Shown piece by piece: positions 19,013 through 32,996 of a stretch of 64,000 nt of DNA. The notes under the pieces are model-generated. The model was not told where the DNA came from and made no database searches. It worked only from the letters and a program-made list of their open reading frames with translations. The translations under genes were made by a program, and so were the position numbers. The DNA is from Trinickia acidisoli (GTDB taxonomy: Bacteria > Pseudomonadota > Gammaproteobacteria > Burkholderiales > Burkholderiaceae), in the NCBI RefSeq assembly GCF_017315725.1, contig NZ_JAFLRG010000001.1, positions 3,100,001-3,164,000 of the forward strand. Reading direction: 5' to 3'. Every line of letters starts with the position of its first letter. Within the stretch, counting starts at the first letter, position 1.

Positions 19013-20206
19013 TCAAACGATCTTCATCGCGAGCGCGCTGGCGCGATAGTGCTCAGCCGCGTGCACCGTATCGCCGAGTTGCTCGAACAACCGCGCGAGC
19101 GCGCGGTGCGTGCGGATGACGAGCGCATCGTTGTCGTCGGCGTGCTTGAGCGCCGACTCCAGGAACGACTGCGCTTTGCCCCATAGCTGCTGATGCAGGC
19201 ACAGGCGACCCAGCGCGAACATCAGATCGGGGTCGTCGGGGCGCTCCTTGCGCCACGCTTCGGCCTTTTGAATCAGCGGCAGCGCGTCGGCCTGCGCCGT
19301 CTCGGGATAGCGGCGCAACAGCCGCGCATCCCAGTTGTGCGCCAGCGCGTCCTCGACGATCTTGCGTGCCTCTTGATGACGATTCAGCGCGAGCAAGAGC
19401 TCGGCGGCGAGGTCGGCCAGCCGCGGCGATTGCCGCTCGGCCGGCGCGAGCGAATGCCACAGCGCGAGCAACGCATCGGGGTCGTGGCGACGATCGCGCA
19501 GCAGATTTTCGGCCGCTTGCTGGCGCAACCGCACCGCGACGGCCGGATGCAGCGCCTCGCGCTTTTCGAGCGTCTTCACGAGCTTGAGCACTTCGGCCCA
19601 ATTCTTCAGTTGCTGCTGCGCGCGCAGCGCGATTTGCTGCGCATGGATGCGCCGCGTGCCTTGCGCCTGCATCTCGGTGAGGGCCGTCAATGCCCCTTCC
19701 GGATCGCGGCCGTCGGCGCGCATGTCGGCACCGGCCATCAAACGCGCATCCTGCCAATCCGATGCGTCGATCGCAGCCAGCCACTCGTCGCGGCGCACGT
19801 ACTCGCGCATCCGGTGCGCGGCCACCGCGGCGACGAGCCCCGCCGCGCCCTTGTTCGAGTCGAGCGACAGCGCTTCGCGTGCCGCCTTTTCCGCACGCGA
19901 GAACCGGCCCGCATACAGATTGCCGATCGCCTCGCGCAGCGCCGCGTGCGCCTTCGCCTCTTTCGTGCGCACGCGATAAGCGGCAACGCGCCGCGGCATC
20001 GTCCAGACGTTGCGCAGGATGCGGATCAACGCATAGAGCACGATGAACAGCGCGATCACGCCGACGACGACGAGATTGAGCGAGACGTCCACGCGATACG
20101 GCGGATAAACGATGAGCACCTGCCCCGCATCGAAATGGCCGACCGTTGCCAGCACGACCGCGAGCACGAAGAGCAAGGCGAGCCACAGGAGTCCTCTGAG
20201 CGCCAT
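19013..20206 (-). CDS. hemY: Heme biosynthesis-associated protein HemY
   Basis: A 397-residue inner-membrane protein with two N-terminal helices ('LLWLALLFVLAVVLATVGHF' and 'LVVVGVIALFIVLYALIRIL') forming the HemY_N domain, then a soluble region of TPR-like repeats ('AGRFSRAEKAAREALSLDSN', 'GKAQSFLESALKHADDND'). It is the proteobacterial HemY linked to porphyrin metabolism, not the Gram-positive protoporphyrinogen oxidase of the same name; its biochemical role is unsettled. ATG 20206 lies two bases after the hemDX stop, so translation is probably coupled. It is last in the hemC-hemDX-hemY operon. Confidence 0.93.
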   Translation of the reverse strand: MALRGLLWLALLFVLAVVLATVGHFDAGQVLIVYPPYRVDVSLNLVVVGVIALFIVLYALIRILRNVWTMPRRVAAYRVRTKEAKAHAALREAIGNLYAGRFSRAEKAAREALSLDSNKGAAGLVAAVAAHRMREYVRRDEWLAAIDASDWQDARLMAGADMRADGRDPEGALTALTEMQAQGTRRIHAQQIALRAQQQLKNWAEVLKLVKTLEKREALHPAVAVRLRQQAAENLLRDRRHDPDALLALWHSLAPAERQSPRLADLAAELLLALNRHQEARKIVEDALAHNWDARLLRRYPETAQADALPLIQKAEAWRKERPDDPDLMFALGRLCLHQQLWGKAQSFLESALKHADDNDALVIRTHRALARLFEQLGDTVHAAEHYRASALAMKIV

Positions 20207-20208
20207 CG

Positions 20209-22368
20209 TCAGCCTCGGCTCTTGGCGTTGTGAATGGCTTGCAGGCTCGTGTTCAGGTTCGGCACTTCGACCGTCGCCGCACCTTGCCCCACGTCCTTGA
20301 TCAGCGCACGCACCGTTTGAGTCCGCTTGGACGCGCCATCGAAATAGCGCGCGAGCGCGGCGTCGGCGGCGTTCAAATCCGATTCGAGCGTGGCCTGGTT
20401 GCGCGAGAGCAATCCCAGGCGGGCCGACAGCAGCCGCAGCTTCACGTTGTCGCGGATGAACTCGGCCTGCTGCGGCGAGTTCAGCATCGCGTCGGCATTG
20501 TCGAGCCGGCGCACCTGCACGAGACCCTTGAGCTCGTCGCTCGCCGCGCGCGAAAACACATGCCACCAGTAGGCCACGCGCGATTGGCCGGGGCCCGCGG
20601 CGCTGGCCGCGCCCGCCGCCGACGCGCCGGCCGGCGCGGCCGCATGCACAGTCGGTGCCTCGCCGAGCAGCGGCAGCGTGTCGATCTGCGCAATGGCGTC
20701 GTCGAGCTTGATCGCCAGCCCGGTCAGATCGGTCGACGGCGCCGCTTTGAGTGTGTCGATGTCCTGCGCGATCGCGCGCCGCACGACGAGCGCCTGCGGG
20801 CTTGCCGAGGCGGCCAGACGCGAGTCGGCGCTCTGCAGCGCGAACAGCGCGAGCTGCGTGTTGCCCGTCAGTTGCAACTGCTCGCTCGCGCTCGAGAGCA
20901 TTTGCTCGACTTCGGCAAACGTCCAGTCGTCACGATTTTGCGCGAGATCCTGGTACTGCTGCTGCAAGGCCTGCTGCGCCGTCTGCGCATCGGCAAGCTT
21001 GCCTTGCATTTGCGAGAGCGCCGCATCGGTCTCGTGCGCGGTGGCGACCGCCTGCTCGGTCTTCACGCGCAGCTCGGCCGTTTGCGCATCGAGCGCCTGC
21101 TGCCGCGCCGCGAGCTGGGTATCGAGCCGGTCGAGCTTGCGGTTGAATGCGAACGCGGCGACGCCCGTTGCGATCGCAAGCAGGATGACGAAGATCCAGA
21201 CGAGGCCGCCGCCGCCGCGGCGCGGCGCGTCGTAGACGGGCGGCATCGGCGGCGTGAACGGCGGCGTCGCGGCCGGCTGGAACGAGGCGGGAGACGATTC
21301 TTGGTTCGTATCAGTCATGCGCGGATGGGTCGAGGAAAAGGCCTGGGCCATAGCGGCCTGGGCCACGGCGGCCTGAGCCGGTTGATCGAATGAGGCGCGA
21401 GACGATGCGGATAAGGCACGCAAGGCCCCTAGGATGCGCGCATCGCCAGGGCCCGATGCCGTAATCGTATCAAAACCCACTGCCCGCGCCGTCTCGGCGA
21501 TGCGCGGGTGTGGCGCGACGAGCGGCGCATGCAGCAGCGACGCCAGCTCTGCATCGGTCAGCGCGGCGCGAGCGAGCGCGTCGAGGTTGCGCGCCGCCTC
21601 CGAACTCGTGATGAGCCAAGCATGCGGCGCGCCTCCAAGCAGCGCGCGCACGCGCTCCCACGTATCGGCAGACGGTGTGGGCACGACGCGGCGGTAAGCG
21701 CAGACGGCTTCGACCTGCGCGCCCGACTCGCGCAGGCGATCGGCCAACCACTCGCGGCCGCCGTCCCCGCGCACGATCAGCACAGGGCGGCCGGTCAAGG
21801 CGGCTAGGCCGAGCCGAGCCGACAGCGCGGCGAACAGCGCTTCGGAGTCGAAGCGCGTGCCCGACTCGCCATTTGCGCCGTTACCGTTGCCGTTGCCGTT
21901 TTCGCTCGTCGAAACGGAGCATGCAGGCGTACCGGCTGCGCCGAATGCGTCGCTTGCGGGCGCGCCCTCCCCCATCTCGGCCCCCGCCGGTGCGATCACC
22001 TGGTGGGTCGGCGCGACGATGCCATGCCGCGCCAGCTCGGCGACGCTGCCGGGCCCGACGACGCCGATCGGCACGGCCGCGGGCCAAGCGAAGCCAGGGA
22101 CCGCTCCCAATGCGCGTTCGATCGCATTCGGCGAGACGAAGACGACGAGCGCATAGCGCTCGAGCGAGGCCAATGCGGCACGGAGCGGGCCGTCGTCCGC
22201 GGCGGCGGCGATTTCGATCAGCGGGAAGTCGAGCGCGGCGATGCCTTCACGTTCAAGCGCCGCGGCGAGCGCGGCCGACTGCCCGGCCGGGCGCGTGAGC
22301 ACCGCCGTGAAGCGCGCCGCGCCGTCACGTTGGCTTGCTCGTGGACTGCCGGCGTCGGCGTTCGTCAT
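20209..22368 (-). CDS. hemDX: Fused uroporphyrinogen-III synthase / HemX membrane protein
   Basis: A 719-residue fusion. Residues 1 to about 320 form the HemD fold, which closes and inverts hydroxymethylbilane to uroporphyrinogen III ('AVLTRPAGQSAALAAALE', 'VVFVSPNAIERAL', 'WLITSSEAARNLDAL'). A linker rich in Ala, Ser and Pro leads to the HemX part: one membrane helix ('LVWIFVILLAIATGVAAFAF'), a long coiled coil (about 445-520) and a C-terminal helical domain. HemX proteins are often labelled uroporphyrin-III methyltransferase but lack that catalytic domain. The HemD part contains a low-complexity Asn/Gly insert. ATG 22368 is chosen because upstream codons are not HemD-like. The fusion is common in Burkholderiaceae. 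Confidence 0.93.
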   Translation of the reverse strand: MTNADAGSPRASQRDGAARFTAVLTRPAGQSAALAAALEREGIAALDFPLIEIAAAADDGPLRAALASLERYALVVFVSPNAIERALGAVPGFAWPAAVPIGVVGPGSVAELARHGIVAPTHQVIAPAGAEMGEGAPASDAFGAAGTPACSVSTSENGNGNGNGANGESGTRFDSEALFAALSARLGLAALTGRPVLIVRGDGGREWLADRLRESGAQVEAVCAYRRVVPTPSADTWERVRALLGGAPHAWLITSSEAARNLDALARAALTDAELASLLHAPLVAPHPRIAETARAVGFDTITASGPGDARILGALRALSASSRASFDQPAQAAVAQAAMAQAFSSTHPRMTDTNQESSPASFQPAATPPFTPPMPPVYDAPRRGGGGLVWIFVILLAIATGVAAFAFNRKLDRLDTQLAARQQALDAQTAELRVKTEQAVATAHETDAALSQMQGKLADAQTAQQALQQQYQDLAQNRDDWTFAEVEQMLSSASEQLQLTGNTQLALFALQSADSRLAASASPQALVVRRAIAQDIDTLKAAPSTDLTGLAIKLDDAIAQIDTLPLLGEAPTVHAAAPAGASAAGAASAAGPGQSRVAYWWHVFSRAASDELKGLVQVRRLDNADAMLNSPQQAEFIRDNVKLRLLSARLGLLSRNQATLESDLNAADAALARYFDGASKRTQTVRALIKDVGQGAATVEVPNLNTSLQAIHNAKSRG

Positions 22369-22384
22369 CGGTCCGCGCGGCAGC

Positions 22385-23368
22385 TCAGGCCGCCGGCTCG
22401 GCGCCGCGCGCGGCCGCGAGCTCGGCCACGACGTCGCGCGCGCCCTGCGCCACGAGCGAGCGCGCCACGGTGTCGCCAAGCGCCATCGCGTCGGCCACGC
22501 TTGCCACGCTCGCCGACGCTTCGGCGAATGCGGGGCGGCTGCCGTCCGGCATCGACACACGGCTCGCGAGGTGCATGCGCTCGTCCTGCCAGCTCGCGTG
22601 CGCGGCGAGCGGCACGTCGCAACTGCCGCCGAGCGCGCGCGAGACGGCTCGCTCGGCTTCCACGGCCAGCCGCGTCGGCTCGTGCGCGAGCGGTGCGAGC
22701 CAAGCCTCGAGCTCGGGCCGCTGCGCGCGGATTTCGATGCCGAGCGCGCCTTGCCCGGCGGCCGGCAGGCTGTCGCCGACGTCGAGCCAAGCGCGAATAC
22801 GGGCGGCCAGCCCGAGACGCTTCAAGCCGGCGGCGGCGAGAATGATCGCCGCATAGTCACCGCGATCGAGCTTGGCGAGGCGCGTGTCGAGATTGCCGCG
22901 CAGCGGCTGAACGACGAGATGCGGATAGCGGGCTCGCAAAGTCGCCTCGCGCCGCAAGCTCGACGTGCCGACGACGCTGCCGTCGGGCAGCGCATCGAGC
23001 GAATCGAAATCGTTCGACACGAACGCATCGCGCGGATCTTCGCGCTCCATCACGGCGGCGAGCTCGAACCCCTCGGGTAGCGCCATCGGCACGTCTTTGA
23101 GCGAATGCACGGCCAAATCGGCCCTGCCATCGGCAAGCGCGCTTTCGAGTTCTTTGACGAAAAGCCCCTTACCGCCGACCTTTGACAGCGTACGATCGAG
23201 GATTTGATCGCCGCGCGTCGTCATTCCGAGAATTCGGACGTCGCAAGATGGATATAATTTCCGCAGCGCATCGCGCACGAACTCGGCCTGCCACATCGCG
23301 AGACGGCTCTCTCGCGAAGCAATCACGAGTTCGGTGGGCGGTGCGGCTGAAAGCGTCTCGGAATTCAT
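22385..23368 (-). CDS. hemC: Hydroxymethylbilane synthase (porphobilinogen deaminase)
   Basis: A 327-residue enzyme that joins four porphobilinogen molecules into hydroxymethylbilane. It shows '[20 protein letters not shown]', '[14 protein letters not shown]' with the catalytic aspartate nearby, '[16 protein letters not shown]', '[19 protein letters not shown]', '[12 protein letters not shown]' and the dipyrromethane cofactor cysteine in '[14 protein letters not shown]'. The C-terminus is somewhat Ala-rich. It leads the hemC-hemDX-hemY operon, 16 bases before hemDX, and is divergent from ppc with about 250 bases of shared regulatory DNA. Confidence 0.97.
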   Translation of the reverse strand: MNSETLSAAPPTELVIASRESRLAMWQAEFVRDALRKLYPSCDVRILGMTTRGDQILDRTLSKVGGKGLFVKELESALADGRADLAVHSLKDVPMALPEGFELAAVMEREDPRDAFVSNDFDSLDALPDGSVVGTSSLRREATLRARYPHLVVQPLRGNLDTRLAKLDRGDYAAIILAAAGLKRLGLAARIRAWLDVGDSLPAAGQGALGIEIRAQRPELEAWLAPLAHEPTRLAVEAERAVSRALGGSCDVPLAAHASWQDERMHLASRVSMPDGSRPAFAEASASVASVADAMALGDTVARSLVAQGARDVVAELAAARGAEPAA

Positions 23369-23617
23369 AAGTCAACACTTCGAAGGACGGGATCGAACAT
23401 CGAGAAATGGTAGCACGCACGCCTTGCCCCATTTTTCGCGCTTGCCGGCGGTAGGGCGCGCCCCATCGCGCGCCGTCGGCATCCGGGGGAGGCCGCCACG
23501 AGCGCATCGCCCACGGAAACAGAGCGTACGCCAGCATGTTTGCAGTCGTTTGATCAGTTTTTTGTCGCTGTCAACAGTCAGCCCCCTTTCATTCTGGCTT
23601 CACTGAGGAAACCCACC

Positions 23618-26563
23618 GTGACGTCTTCCGGATCGGCGCGCACCGCCCGCCGCAACGATGCATCGCCTCGCGCGCCCGCAAAATCCGCCGCGCTAGCCGC
23701 TGCGTCCCACCCCCCCGCTTCACGCGCCGACGGCGCCGCGCCGCAAAAAGCCGCCGGCCGCGGCCGCGAGGACAAAGACCAGCCGCTGTTCCAGGACATC
23801 CGCTACCTCGGCCGCCTGCTCGGCGACGTGGTGCGCGAACAGGAAGGCGATGCCGTCTTCGACGTCGTCGAGACGATTCGCCAGAACGCCGTTAAATTCC
23901 GGCGCGAGGACGACACGAGCGCGGCGCAATCGCTCGAGAAACAACTGCGCGCGCTCAAGCCCGATCAAACGGTTAGCGTCGTGCGTGCGTTCAGCTTTTT
24001 CTCGCACCTGGCCAACATCGCCGAGGACCGCCATCACAATCGCCGCCGCCGCATCCACGCGCTCGCGGGATCCGCGCCGCAGGCGGGCACGATCGCCTAT
24101 GCGCTCGGCCGCCTCGCGCTCGCGGGCGCCCTCGACGCCGACTCGCTCAAGCGCTTTTTCGACGACGCACTGATCGTGCCCGTGCTGACGGCGCACCCGA
24201 CCGAAGTCCAACGCAAGAGCATTCTCGACGCACAGCACGACATCGCGCGCCTCTTGGCCGAGCGCGATCAACCGCTGACCGAGCGCGAACGCGCGTACAA
24301 CGAAGCGATGCTGCGCGCACGCGTCACGACGCTCTGGCAAACGCGGATGCTGCGCGATTCGCGCCTGAGCGTCGCCGACGAAATCGAGAACGCGCTGTCG
24401 TACTACCGCGCCACGTTCCTGAATGAAATTCCCGCGCTCTACGACGACATCGAAACGGCGCTTGCCGAGCATACCGGCGCGCCCGCTCACGTCGCCGCCT
24501 TCTTTCAAATGGGTAGCTGGATCGGCGGCGACCGCGACGGCAATCCGAACGTCACCGCGGCCACGCTCGAGCATGCGATCACGCGCCAAGCCACGGTCAT
24601 CTTCGAACACTACCTCGAAGAAGTGCACGCGCTCGGCGCCGAGCTGTCGGTCTCGAATCTGCTGGCCGGTTCCAGCGAGGCATTGAAAGCGCTCACCGCG
24701 GCCTCGCCCGACCAATCGCCGCATCGGGTCGACGAACCGTATCGCCGCGCGCTGATCGGCGTCTATGCGCGGCTCGCCGCGACGGCGCGCACGCTGCTCG
24801 GCGAAGGCACCGTGCACACACGCAGCGGCGTGCATCGCGATGCCGCGCCCTACGCCAATGCCGAGGCCTTCGCGCACGATTTGGACGTGCTCGTCGATTC
24901 GCTGGCGGCCCACCACGGCGCCTCGCTCGCCACGCTGCGCCTGGCCCCGCTCGCGCGCGCCGCGCAGGTGTTCGGCTTCCATCTCGCTTCGATCGATCTG
25001 CGCCAGAGTTCCGACGTGCATGAAGCCGTCATCGCCGAGCTGCTCGCGCGCGCCGGTGTCGAGCGCGACTACGCGCAGCTCTCCGAGGCCGAGAAGCTGC
25101 GCGTGCTGCTCGCCGAACTCGAGCAGCCGCGGCTCCTGCGCTCGCCGTATCTCGAGTATTCGCCGCTCGTGCAGAGCGAACTCGCCGTGCTCGAGACGGC
25201 ACGCCGCACGCGCGAGCGCTTCGGCGCGCGCTCCGTGCGCAACTACATCATTTCGCACACGGAAACCGTCAGCGACCTCGTCGAAGTCCTGCTGCTGCAA
25301 AAGGAAGCAGGCATGCTCGAAGGCACGCTCGGCGGCGAGCGCGGCGCCGGCGCGAAGAACGCGTTGATGGTGATCCCGCTATTCGAGACGATCCCCGACT
25401 TGCGCAACGCACCCGTCATCATGCGCGAGTTCTTCGCGCTGCCGGGCGTCGATGTTCTGCTCGCGCACCAGGGCAGCGAGCAGGAGGTCATGCTCGGCTA
25501 TTCGGACAGCAACAAGGACGGTGGCTTTCTCACGTCGAACTGGGAGCTGTATCGCGCCGAACTCGCGCTCGTCGCGCTGTTTCGCGAGCGTGGCATCACG
25601 CTGCGCCTGTTCCATGGCCGCGGCGGCACGGTCGGCCGCGGCGGCGGCCCGACCTATCAGGCGATCCTGTCGCAGCCGCCCGGCACCGTGAACGGCCAGA
25701 TCCGCCTGACCGAGCAAGGCGAAATCATTGCGAGCAAGTTCAGCAACGCCGAGATCGGCCGGCGCAACCTCGAGACGGTCGTCGCGGCGACGCTCGAAGC
25801 CTCGCTGCTGCCGCACGGCAACGCGCCGGCGAACCTGTCGGCTTTCGAAGAGACGATGCAGGCGCTGTCGGACACCGCGATCGCCGCCTATCGCGCGCTC
25901 GTCTACGAAACACCCGGCTTCACCGATTACTTCTTCTCGTCGACGCCGATCTCGGAGATCGCCGAGCTCAACATCGGCAGCCGGCCGGCCTCGCGCAAGC
26001 AGCAGGACCCGAAGAATCGCCGCATCGAAGACCTGCGCGCGATTCCCTGGGGCTTCTCGTGGGGGCAATGCCGTCTGCTGCTGACCGGCTGGTACGGTTT
26101 CGGCAGCGCCGTGGCAGCGCATCTCGAAGGCGCGGCGAGCGAAGCCGAGCGCACGCGGCGGCTCTCGACGCTGCGCAAGATGTACAAGAGCTGGCCGTTC
26201 TTCTCGACGCTGCTCTCGAACATGGACATGGTGCTCGCGAAGACGGACCTCGCCGTCGCGTCGCGCTATGCGCAGCTCGTCCAAGACAAAAAGCTGCGCA
26301 AACACGTGTTCGAACGCATCGTCGCCGAATGGGAGCGCACGTCGCACGCACTGTCCGAAATCACCGGCAAGGACGAGCGGCTCGCCGACAACCCGCTGCT
26401 CGCGCGCTCGATCAAGAACCGCTTCCCGTATCTCGATCCGCTCAATCACTTGCAGGTCGAGCTGCTCAAGCGGCACCGCGCGGGCGATACGAACGCGCGT
26501 TTGCGGCGCGGCATCCATTTGACGATCAACGGCATCGCCGCCGGCTTGCGCAATACCGGCTAA
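23618..26563 (+). CDS. ppc: Phosphoenolpyruvate carboxylase
   Basis: A 981-residue anaplerotic enzyme that carboxylates PEP to oxaloacetate. Key motifs are the catalytic histidine in '[14 protein letters not shown]', '[14 protein letters not shown]', '[17 protein letters not shown]', the mobile loop '[19 protein letters not shown]', and the C-terminal '[14 protein letters not shown]' with the aspartate-inhibition site region. I prefer the GTG at 23618, because GAGGAA ends seven bases before it; an ATG at 23540 would add 26 residues and has no clear site. The first 75 residues are low-complexity, basic and Ala-rich, beyond the usual enzyme. It is monocistronic and ends with its own terminator. 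Confidence 0.96.
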   Translation: MTSSGSARTARRNDASPRAPAKSAALAAASHPPASRADGAAPQKAAGRGREDKDQPLFQDIRYLGRLLGDVVREQEGDAVFDVVETIRQNAVKFRREDDTSAAQSLEKQLRALKPDQTVSVVRAFSFFSHLANIAEDRHHNRRRRIHALAGSAPQAGTIAYALGRLALAGALDADSLKRFFDDALIVPVLTAHPTEVQRKSILDAQHDIARLLAERDQPLTERERAYNEAMLRARVTTLWQTRMLRDSRLSVADEIENALSYYRATFLNEIPALYDDIETALAEHTGAPAHVAAFFQMGSWIGGDRDGNPNVTAATLEHAITRQATVIFEHYLEEVHALGAELSVSNLLAGSSEALKALTAASPDQSPHRVDEPYRRALIGVYARLAATARTLLGEGTVHTRSGVHRDAAPYANAEAFAHDLDVLVDSLAAHHGASLATLRLAPLARAAQVFGFHLASIDLRQSSDVHEAVIAELLARAGVERDYAQLSEAEKLRVLLAELEQPRLLRSPYLEYSPLVQSELAVLETARRTRERFGARSVRNYIISHTETVSDLVEVLLLQKEAGMLEGTLGGERGAGAKNALMVIPLFETIPDLRNAPVIMREFFALPGVDVLLAHQGSEQEVMLGYSDSNKDGGFLTSNWELYRAELALVALFRERGITLRLFHGRGGTVGRGGGPTYQAILSQPPGTVNGQIRLTEQGEIIASKFSNAEIGRRNLETVVAATLEASLLPHGNAPANLSAFEETMQALSDTAIAAYRALVYETPGFTDYFFSSTPISEIAELNIGSRPASRKQQDPKNRRIEDLRAIPWGFSWGQCRLLLTGWYGFGSAVAAHLEGAASEAERTRRLSTLRKMYKSWPFFSTLLSNMDMVLAKTDLAVASRYAQLVQDKKLRKHVFERIVAEWERTSHALSEITGKDERLADNPLLARSIKNRFPYLDPLNHLQVELLKRHRAGDTNARLRRGIHLTINGIAAGLRNTG

Positions 26564-26597
26564 CGCGCGGCACGAGGTACTGTCGCGGCTTGGCAAC

Positions 26598-26629
26598 AAA
26601 GGCTGTTCGCGAAAGCGGCAGCCTTTTTT
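26598..26629 (+). terminator. Intrinsic terminator after ppc
   Basis: AAAGGCTG (26598-26605) pairs with CAGCCTTT (starting 26619), with an inner CGC/GCG stem around a GAAA loop, followed by a run of T residues. Confidence 0.88.
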
Positions 26630-26879
26630 ATTGCTCAGTAAGCCGCGAATTCATCGACCCTTAAGCGTTTACACCCATTCGAATGATTTAAGTTTCCCCG
26701 CGCTTCGGTCGATAAAAAAAATTAGAACGACCCGGTTTCTCGTTCCTAATATGTCGCTTATTCGCCACGCGGTCGATCCGAGGTGTGCGAGCGCGACAGC
26801 CGCCCTTGCCCGCGACGCCGTTTTTTTGCGCGCGGAGCATGCGTAATGAGGTAGACCGGTAAGGAATACCTGCTGAAAC
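26630..26879. other. Upstream region of the hybrid kinase operon
   Basis: About 250 bp that should hold the promoter of the three-gene signalling operon. It is more AT-rich than its surroundings, with an eight-A run near 26715. I see no clear operator and no credible coding frame. Confidence 0.4.
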
Positions 26880-30644
<3,765 letters not shown>

Positions 30645-30681
30645 CTAGGGATCGAACCCGAGATCAACCCAGGGATCCATC

Positions 30682-31674
30682 ATGATGGAACTAACCGATC
30701 TGACTCCCAAGCGCGCGGCGGTGCTCGTCGCGAGCCAATCGGTGGCCGATGCCGAACTCGTCGGCAAACTGCTGCAGGACGAATTCCACAACGTGCGGCT
30801 ATCGACGAAGCCCGAGTTCGCCGTGGAGGACTTCGAGGCGCACCGCCCTACCGTGCTCGTACTCGCGTTCGATACGCTCGAGGCGGCGCAGCGCTACTAC
30901 ATCGGCCTCTACCGGCTCAGCACGGTCGTGCACGAGACGCGGCACCGCGTCGTCGTCCTGTGCAACAAGAATGACGTGTGGACCGTCTATGACCTCTGCA
31001 GCAAAGGGCACTTCGACGATTACGTCTTGTTTTGGCCCGCGACCAACGACGCGCCGCGCCTGCGCATGTCGGTGCATCAGGCGCTGCGGATCATGACGGC
31101 CAACGCGCAAGCGGGCGACGTCGCACCGCGCGCGGCACCCGAGGGCGTGCACGCACCGCGCCCGCCGCGCGCCGCGCGCGTCGAGGCCGAGACGGACACC
31201 GTGTTCGTCGGCGCCGCGGCCGGCGCCGCGCAGGCCGAATACGCCGGCGGGAACACTCATCTCTCGGCGGCGAAGGCGGCGGCAAGCGCTGCGCAACGCT
31301 TGGCCGTGCTCATCGTCGAAGACGACGAGTTTCAACAAAAGCTGATCGGCCGCTTGATGAACGGGCTCGACATCGACGTGCTCTTTGCCGGTAGCGGCGC
31401 GCAAGCGCTCGAACAGATGTGGGAGCACAAGCCCGACCTCGTGCTGATGGACATTGGGCTGCCCGATACGAGCGGCGTCGAGGCGACGCGCAAGATCAAG
31501 TCGATCGGACAATTCGGGCACGTGCCGATCCTCATGGTGACGGGCCACAGCGAGCGCAACGTCGTGGTCGACAGCCTGAAGGCCGGCGCCGCCGACTTTC
31601 TCGTCAAGCCGTTCGACAAGAACACGCTGCATGAAAAGCTGCGCCTGTTTCTGCCGGCCTTGGCGAACTCGTAG
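30682..31674 (+). CDS. Double-domain response regulator (pseudo-receiver plus receiver)
   Basis: A 330-residue soluble protein without a DNA-binding domain. The N-terminal 145 residues look like a receiver fold ('AVLVASQSVADAELVGKLLQ', 'TVLVLAFDTLEAAQRYY') whose expected phosphoacceptor position is not a clear Asp-Met/Leu-Pro motif, so it is probably a pseudo-receiver. After an Ala-rich linker (about 145-205) comes a canonical receiver: acidic pair in 'LIVEDDEFQQKL', phospho-Asp in 'LVLMDIGLPDTSG', Thr in 'MVTGHSERN' and Lys in 'LVKPFD'. It sits between the hybrid kinase and the EAL protein and probably relays phosphate. ATG 30685 is an alternative start by one codon. Confidence 0.85.
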   Translation: MMELTDLTPKRAAVLVASQSVADAELVGKLLQDEFHNVRLSTKPEFAVEDFEAHRPTVLVLAFDTLEAAQRYYIGLYRLSTVVHETRHRVVVLCNKNDVWTVYDLCSKGHFDDYVLFWPATNDAPRLRMSVHQALRIMTANAQAGDVAPRAAPEGVHAPRPPRAARVEAETDTVFVGAAAGAAQAEYAGGNTHLSAAKAAASAAQRLAVLIVEDDEFQQKLIGRLMNGLDIDVLFAGSGAQALEQMWEHKPDLVLMDIGLPDTSGVEATRKIKSIGQFGHVPILMVTGHSERNVVVDSLKAGAADFLVKPFDKNTLHEKLRLFLPALANS

Positions 31675-31745
31675 ACCCGCAGCCCGCGAGCCAAGGACGA
31701 TCAATGTCAGTCAACGCGTGCAACCAGCGGCAAGGGGGATAGAAC

Positions 31746-32954
31746 ATGGAGCCAAGCGCACGCCCCCGCAAGATCCTCGTCGTCGACGACGAGCCGTTCG
31801 TCCTCAAAGTGCTCGTGCGCCAGCTCACCGCGCTCGGCTATGAGGACGTGCTCTCGTACGAGCACGCGCAAGACGCGCTCGCGGTGCTCGAGCGCGAAGA
31901 TCATGACGTCGACGTCGTCTTCACCGATCTGCAGATGCCGGGCATGGACGGCGTCGAGTTCCTGCGTCAGCTCGTGCAGCGCGGCTATGACGGACAGGTC
32001 GTGCTCGTCAGCGGCGAAGACGCACGCGTGCTGAACAGCGCCGAAAAACTCGCTTACTCGCGCGGCTTGCGAGTGCTTGGATCGCTCGCGAAGCCGGCCA
32101 CGCGCGAGCAGTTGCAGCAGCGCTTGCATGGCGCGGCGCCGGCCATGTGCGCAAGCGTGCCGCAAGACGCGTATCCGCCCGAGGCGCTGCGCAACGCAAT
32201 CGCGGCCGGTCAGCTCGTTACCTGCTATCAGCCGCAGGTGGCATTCGCAACCGGCGAGGTGACGGGCGTGGAGGCGCTGATCGGCTGGCAGCATCCGCGC
32301 GACGGGCTCGTGCCGGCCGATCGTCTTTTGAACGGCTTGCAGTATTACGGCGTCCTAAACGATCTGACGCGCTCGATGCTGCCGTCCACGCTGGAGCAAG
32401 CACGACAATGGCAGCACCTGGGCGACGACTTTCGCGTCGGCATCAATTTGTCGATGGACGATCTGGCCGCGCTCGACTTTCCCGATTTCATCGTCGAAGC
32501 GGCCGCGCGGGCCCAATTTCCGCTGTCGCGCCTCGTGCTCGAAATCAACGAAACGCGCATGACGCGCGACCGGCTCGTCTCGCTCGACGTGCTCACGCGG
32601 CTGCGCTTGAAGCGCATCAGCCTGCTCATCGACGATTTCGGCACCGGGCAATCGTCGCTCGCACATTTGCGCGACGTGCCGTTCGACGAACTCAAGCTCG
32701 ACGGCAGCTTCGTGCACGGCGCAAGCCGCGATGCGTCGCTCAATGCCATCGTCAAGGCCAGCCTGCTGCTTGCGCGCCAATTGAACATGCGCACGATCGC
32801 ACAAGGCATCGACGATCTCGAAGACTGGAACGTGCTGCGCGAGCTCTCGTGCGAAGTCGCGCAAGGCAAGTTCGTCGGCGCGCCGATGAGCGCGGAGGCC
32901 TTGCCGCAATGGGCACGGACGTGGGCGGCGCGCTATGCGGCGCTCGCGCGATGA
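31746..32954 (+). CDS. Receiver-EAL domain protein
   Basis: A 402-residue soluble protein. The receiver (about 5-125) has 'ILVVDDEPFVLKVL', phospho-Asp in 'VVFTDLQMPGMDGVEF' and Lys in 'SLAKPAT'. The EAL domain (about 150-395) would hydrolyse cyclic di-GMP. Conserved features are 'GVEALIGWQHP' (EAL, but the following Arg-Trp pair is Gly-Trp), 'INLSM', 'LEINETRM', 'DDFGTGQSSL' and 'LKLDGSF'. The usual AEGVE motif reads AQGID, so activity may be reduced or absent. There is no GGDEF domain. AGGGGG lies upstream of ATG 31746. It is last in the operon with the hybrid kinase and may be its output. Confidence 0.9.
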   Translation: MEPSARPRKILVVDDEPFVLKVLVRQLTALGYEDVLSYEHAQDALAVLEREDHDVDVVFTDLQMPGMDGVEFLRQLVQRGYDGQVVLVSGEDARVLNSAEKLAYSRGLRVLGSLAKPATREQLQQRLHGAAPAMCASVPQDAYPPEALRNAIAAGQLVTCYQPQVAFATGEVTGVEALIGWQHPRDGLVPADRLLNGLQYYGVLNDLTRSMLPSTLEQARQWQHLGDDFRVGINLSMDDLAALDFPDFIVEAAARAQFPLSRLVLEINETRMTRDRLVSLDVLTRLRLKRISLLIDDFGTGQSSLAHLRDVPFDELKLDGSFVHGASRDASLNAIVKASLLLARQLNMRTIAQGIDDLEDWNVLRELSCEVAQGKFVGAPMSAEALPQWARTWAARYAALAR

Positions 32955-32996
32955 GGGCGACGCGAAGGGGCCCCTTCGTCGCACACGACAGGCCAC

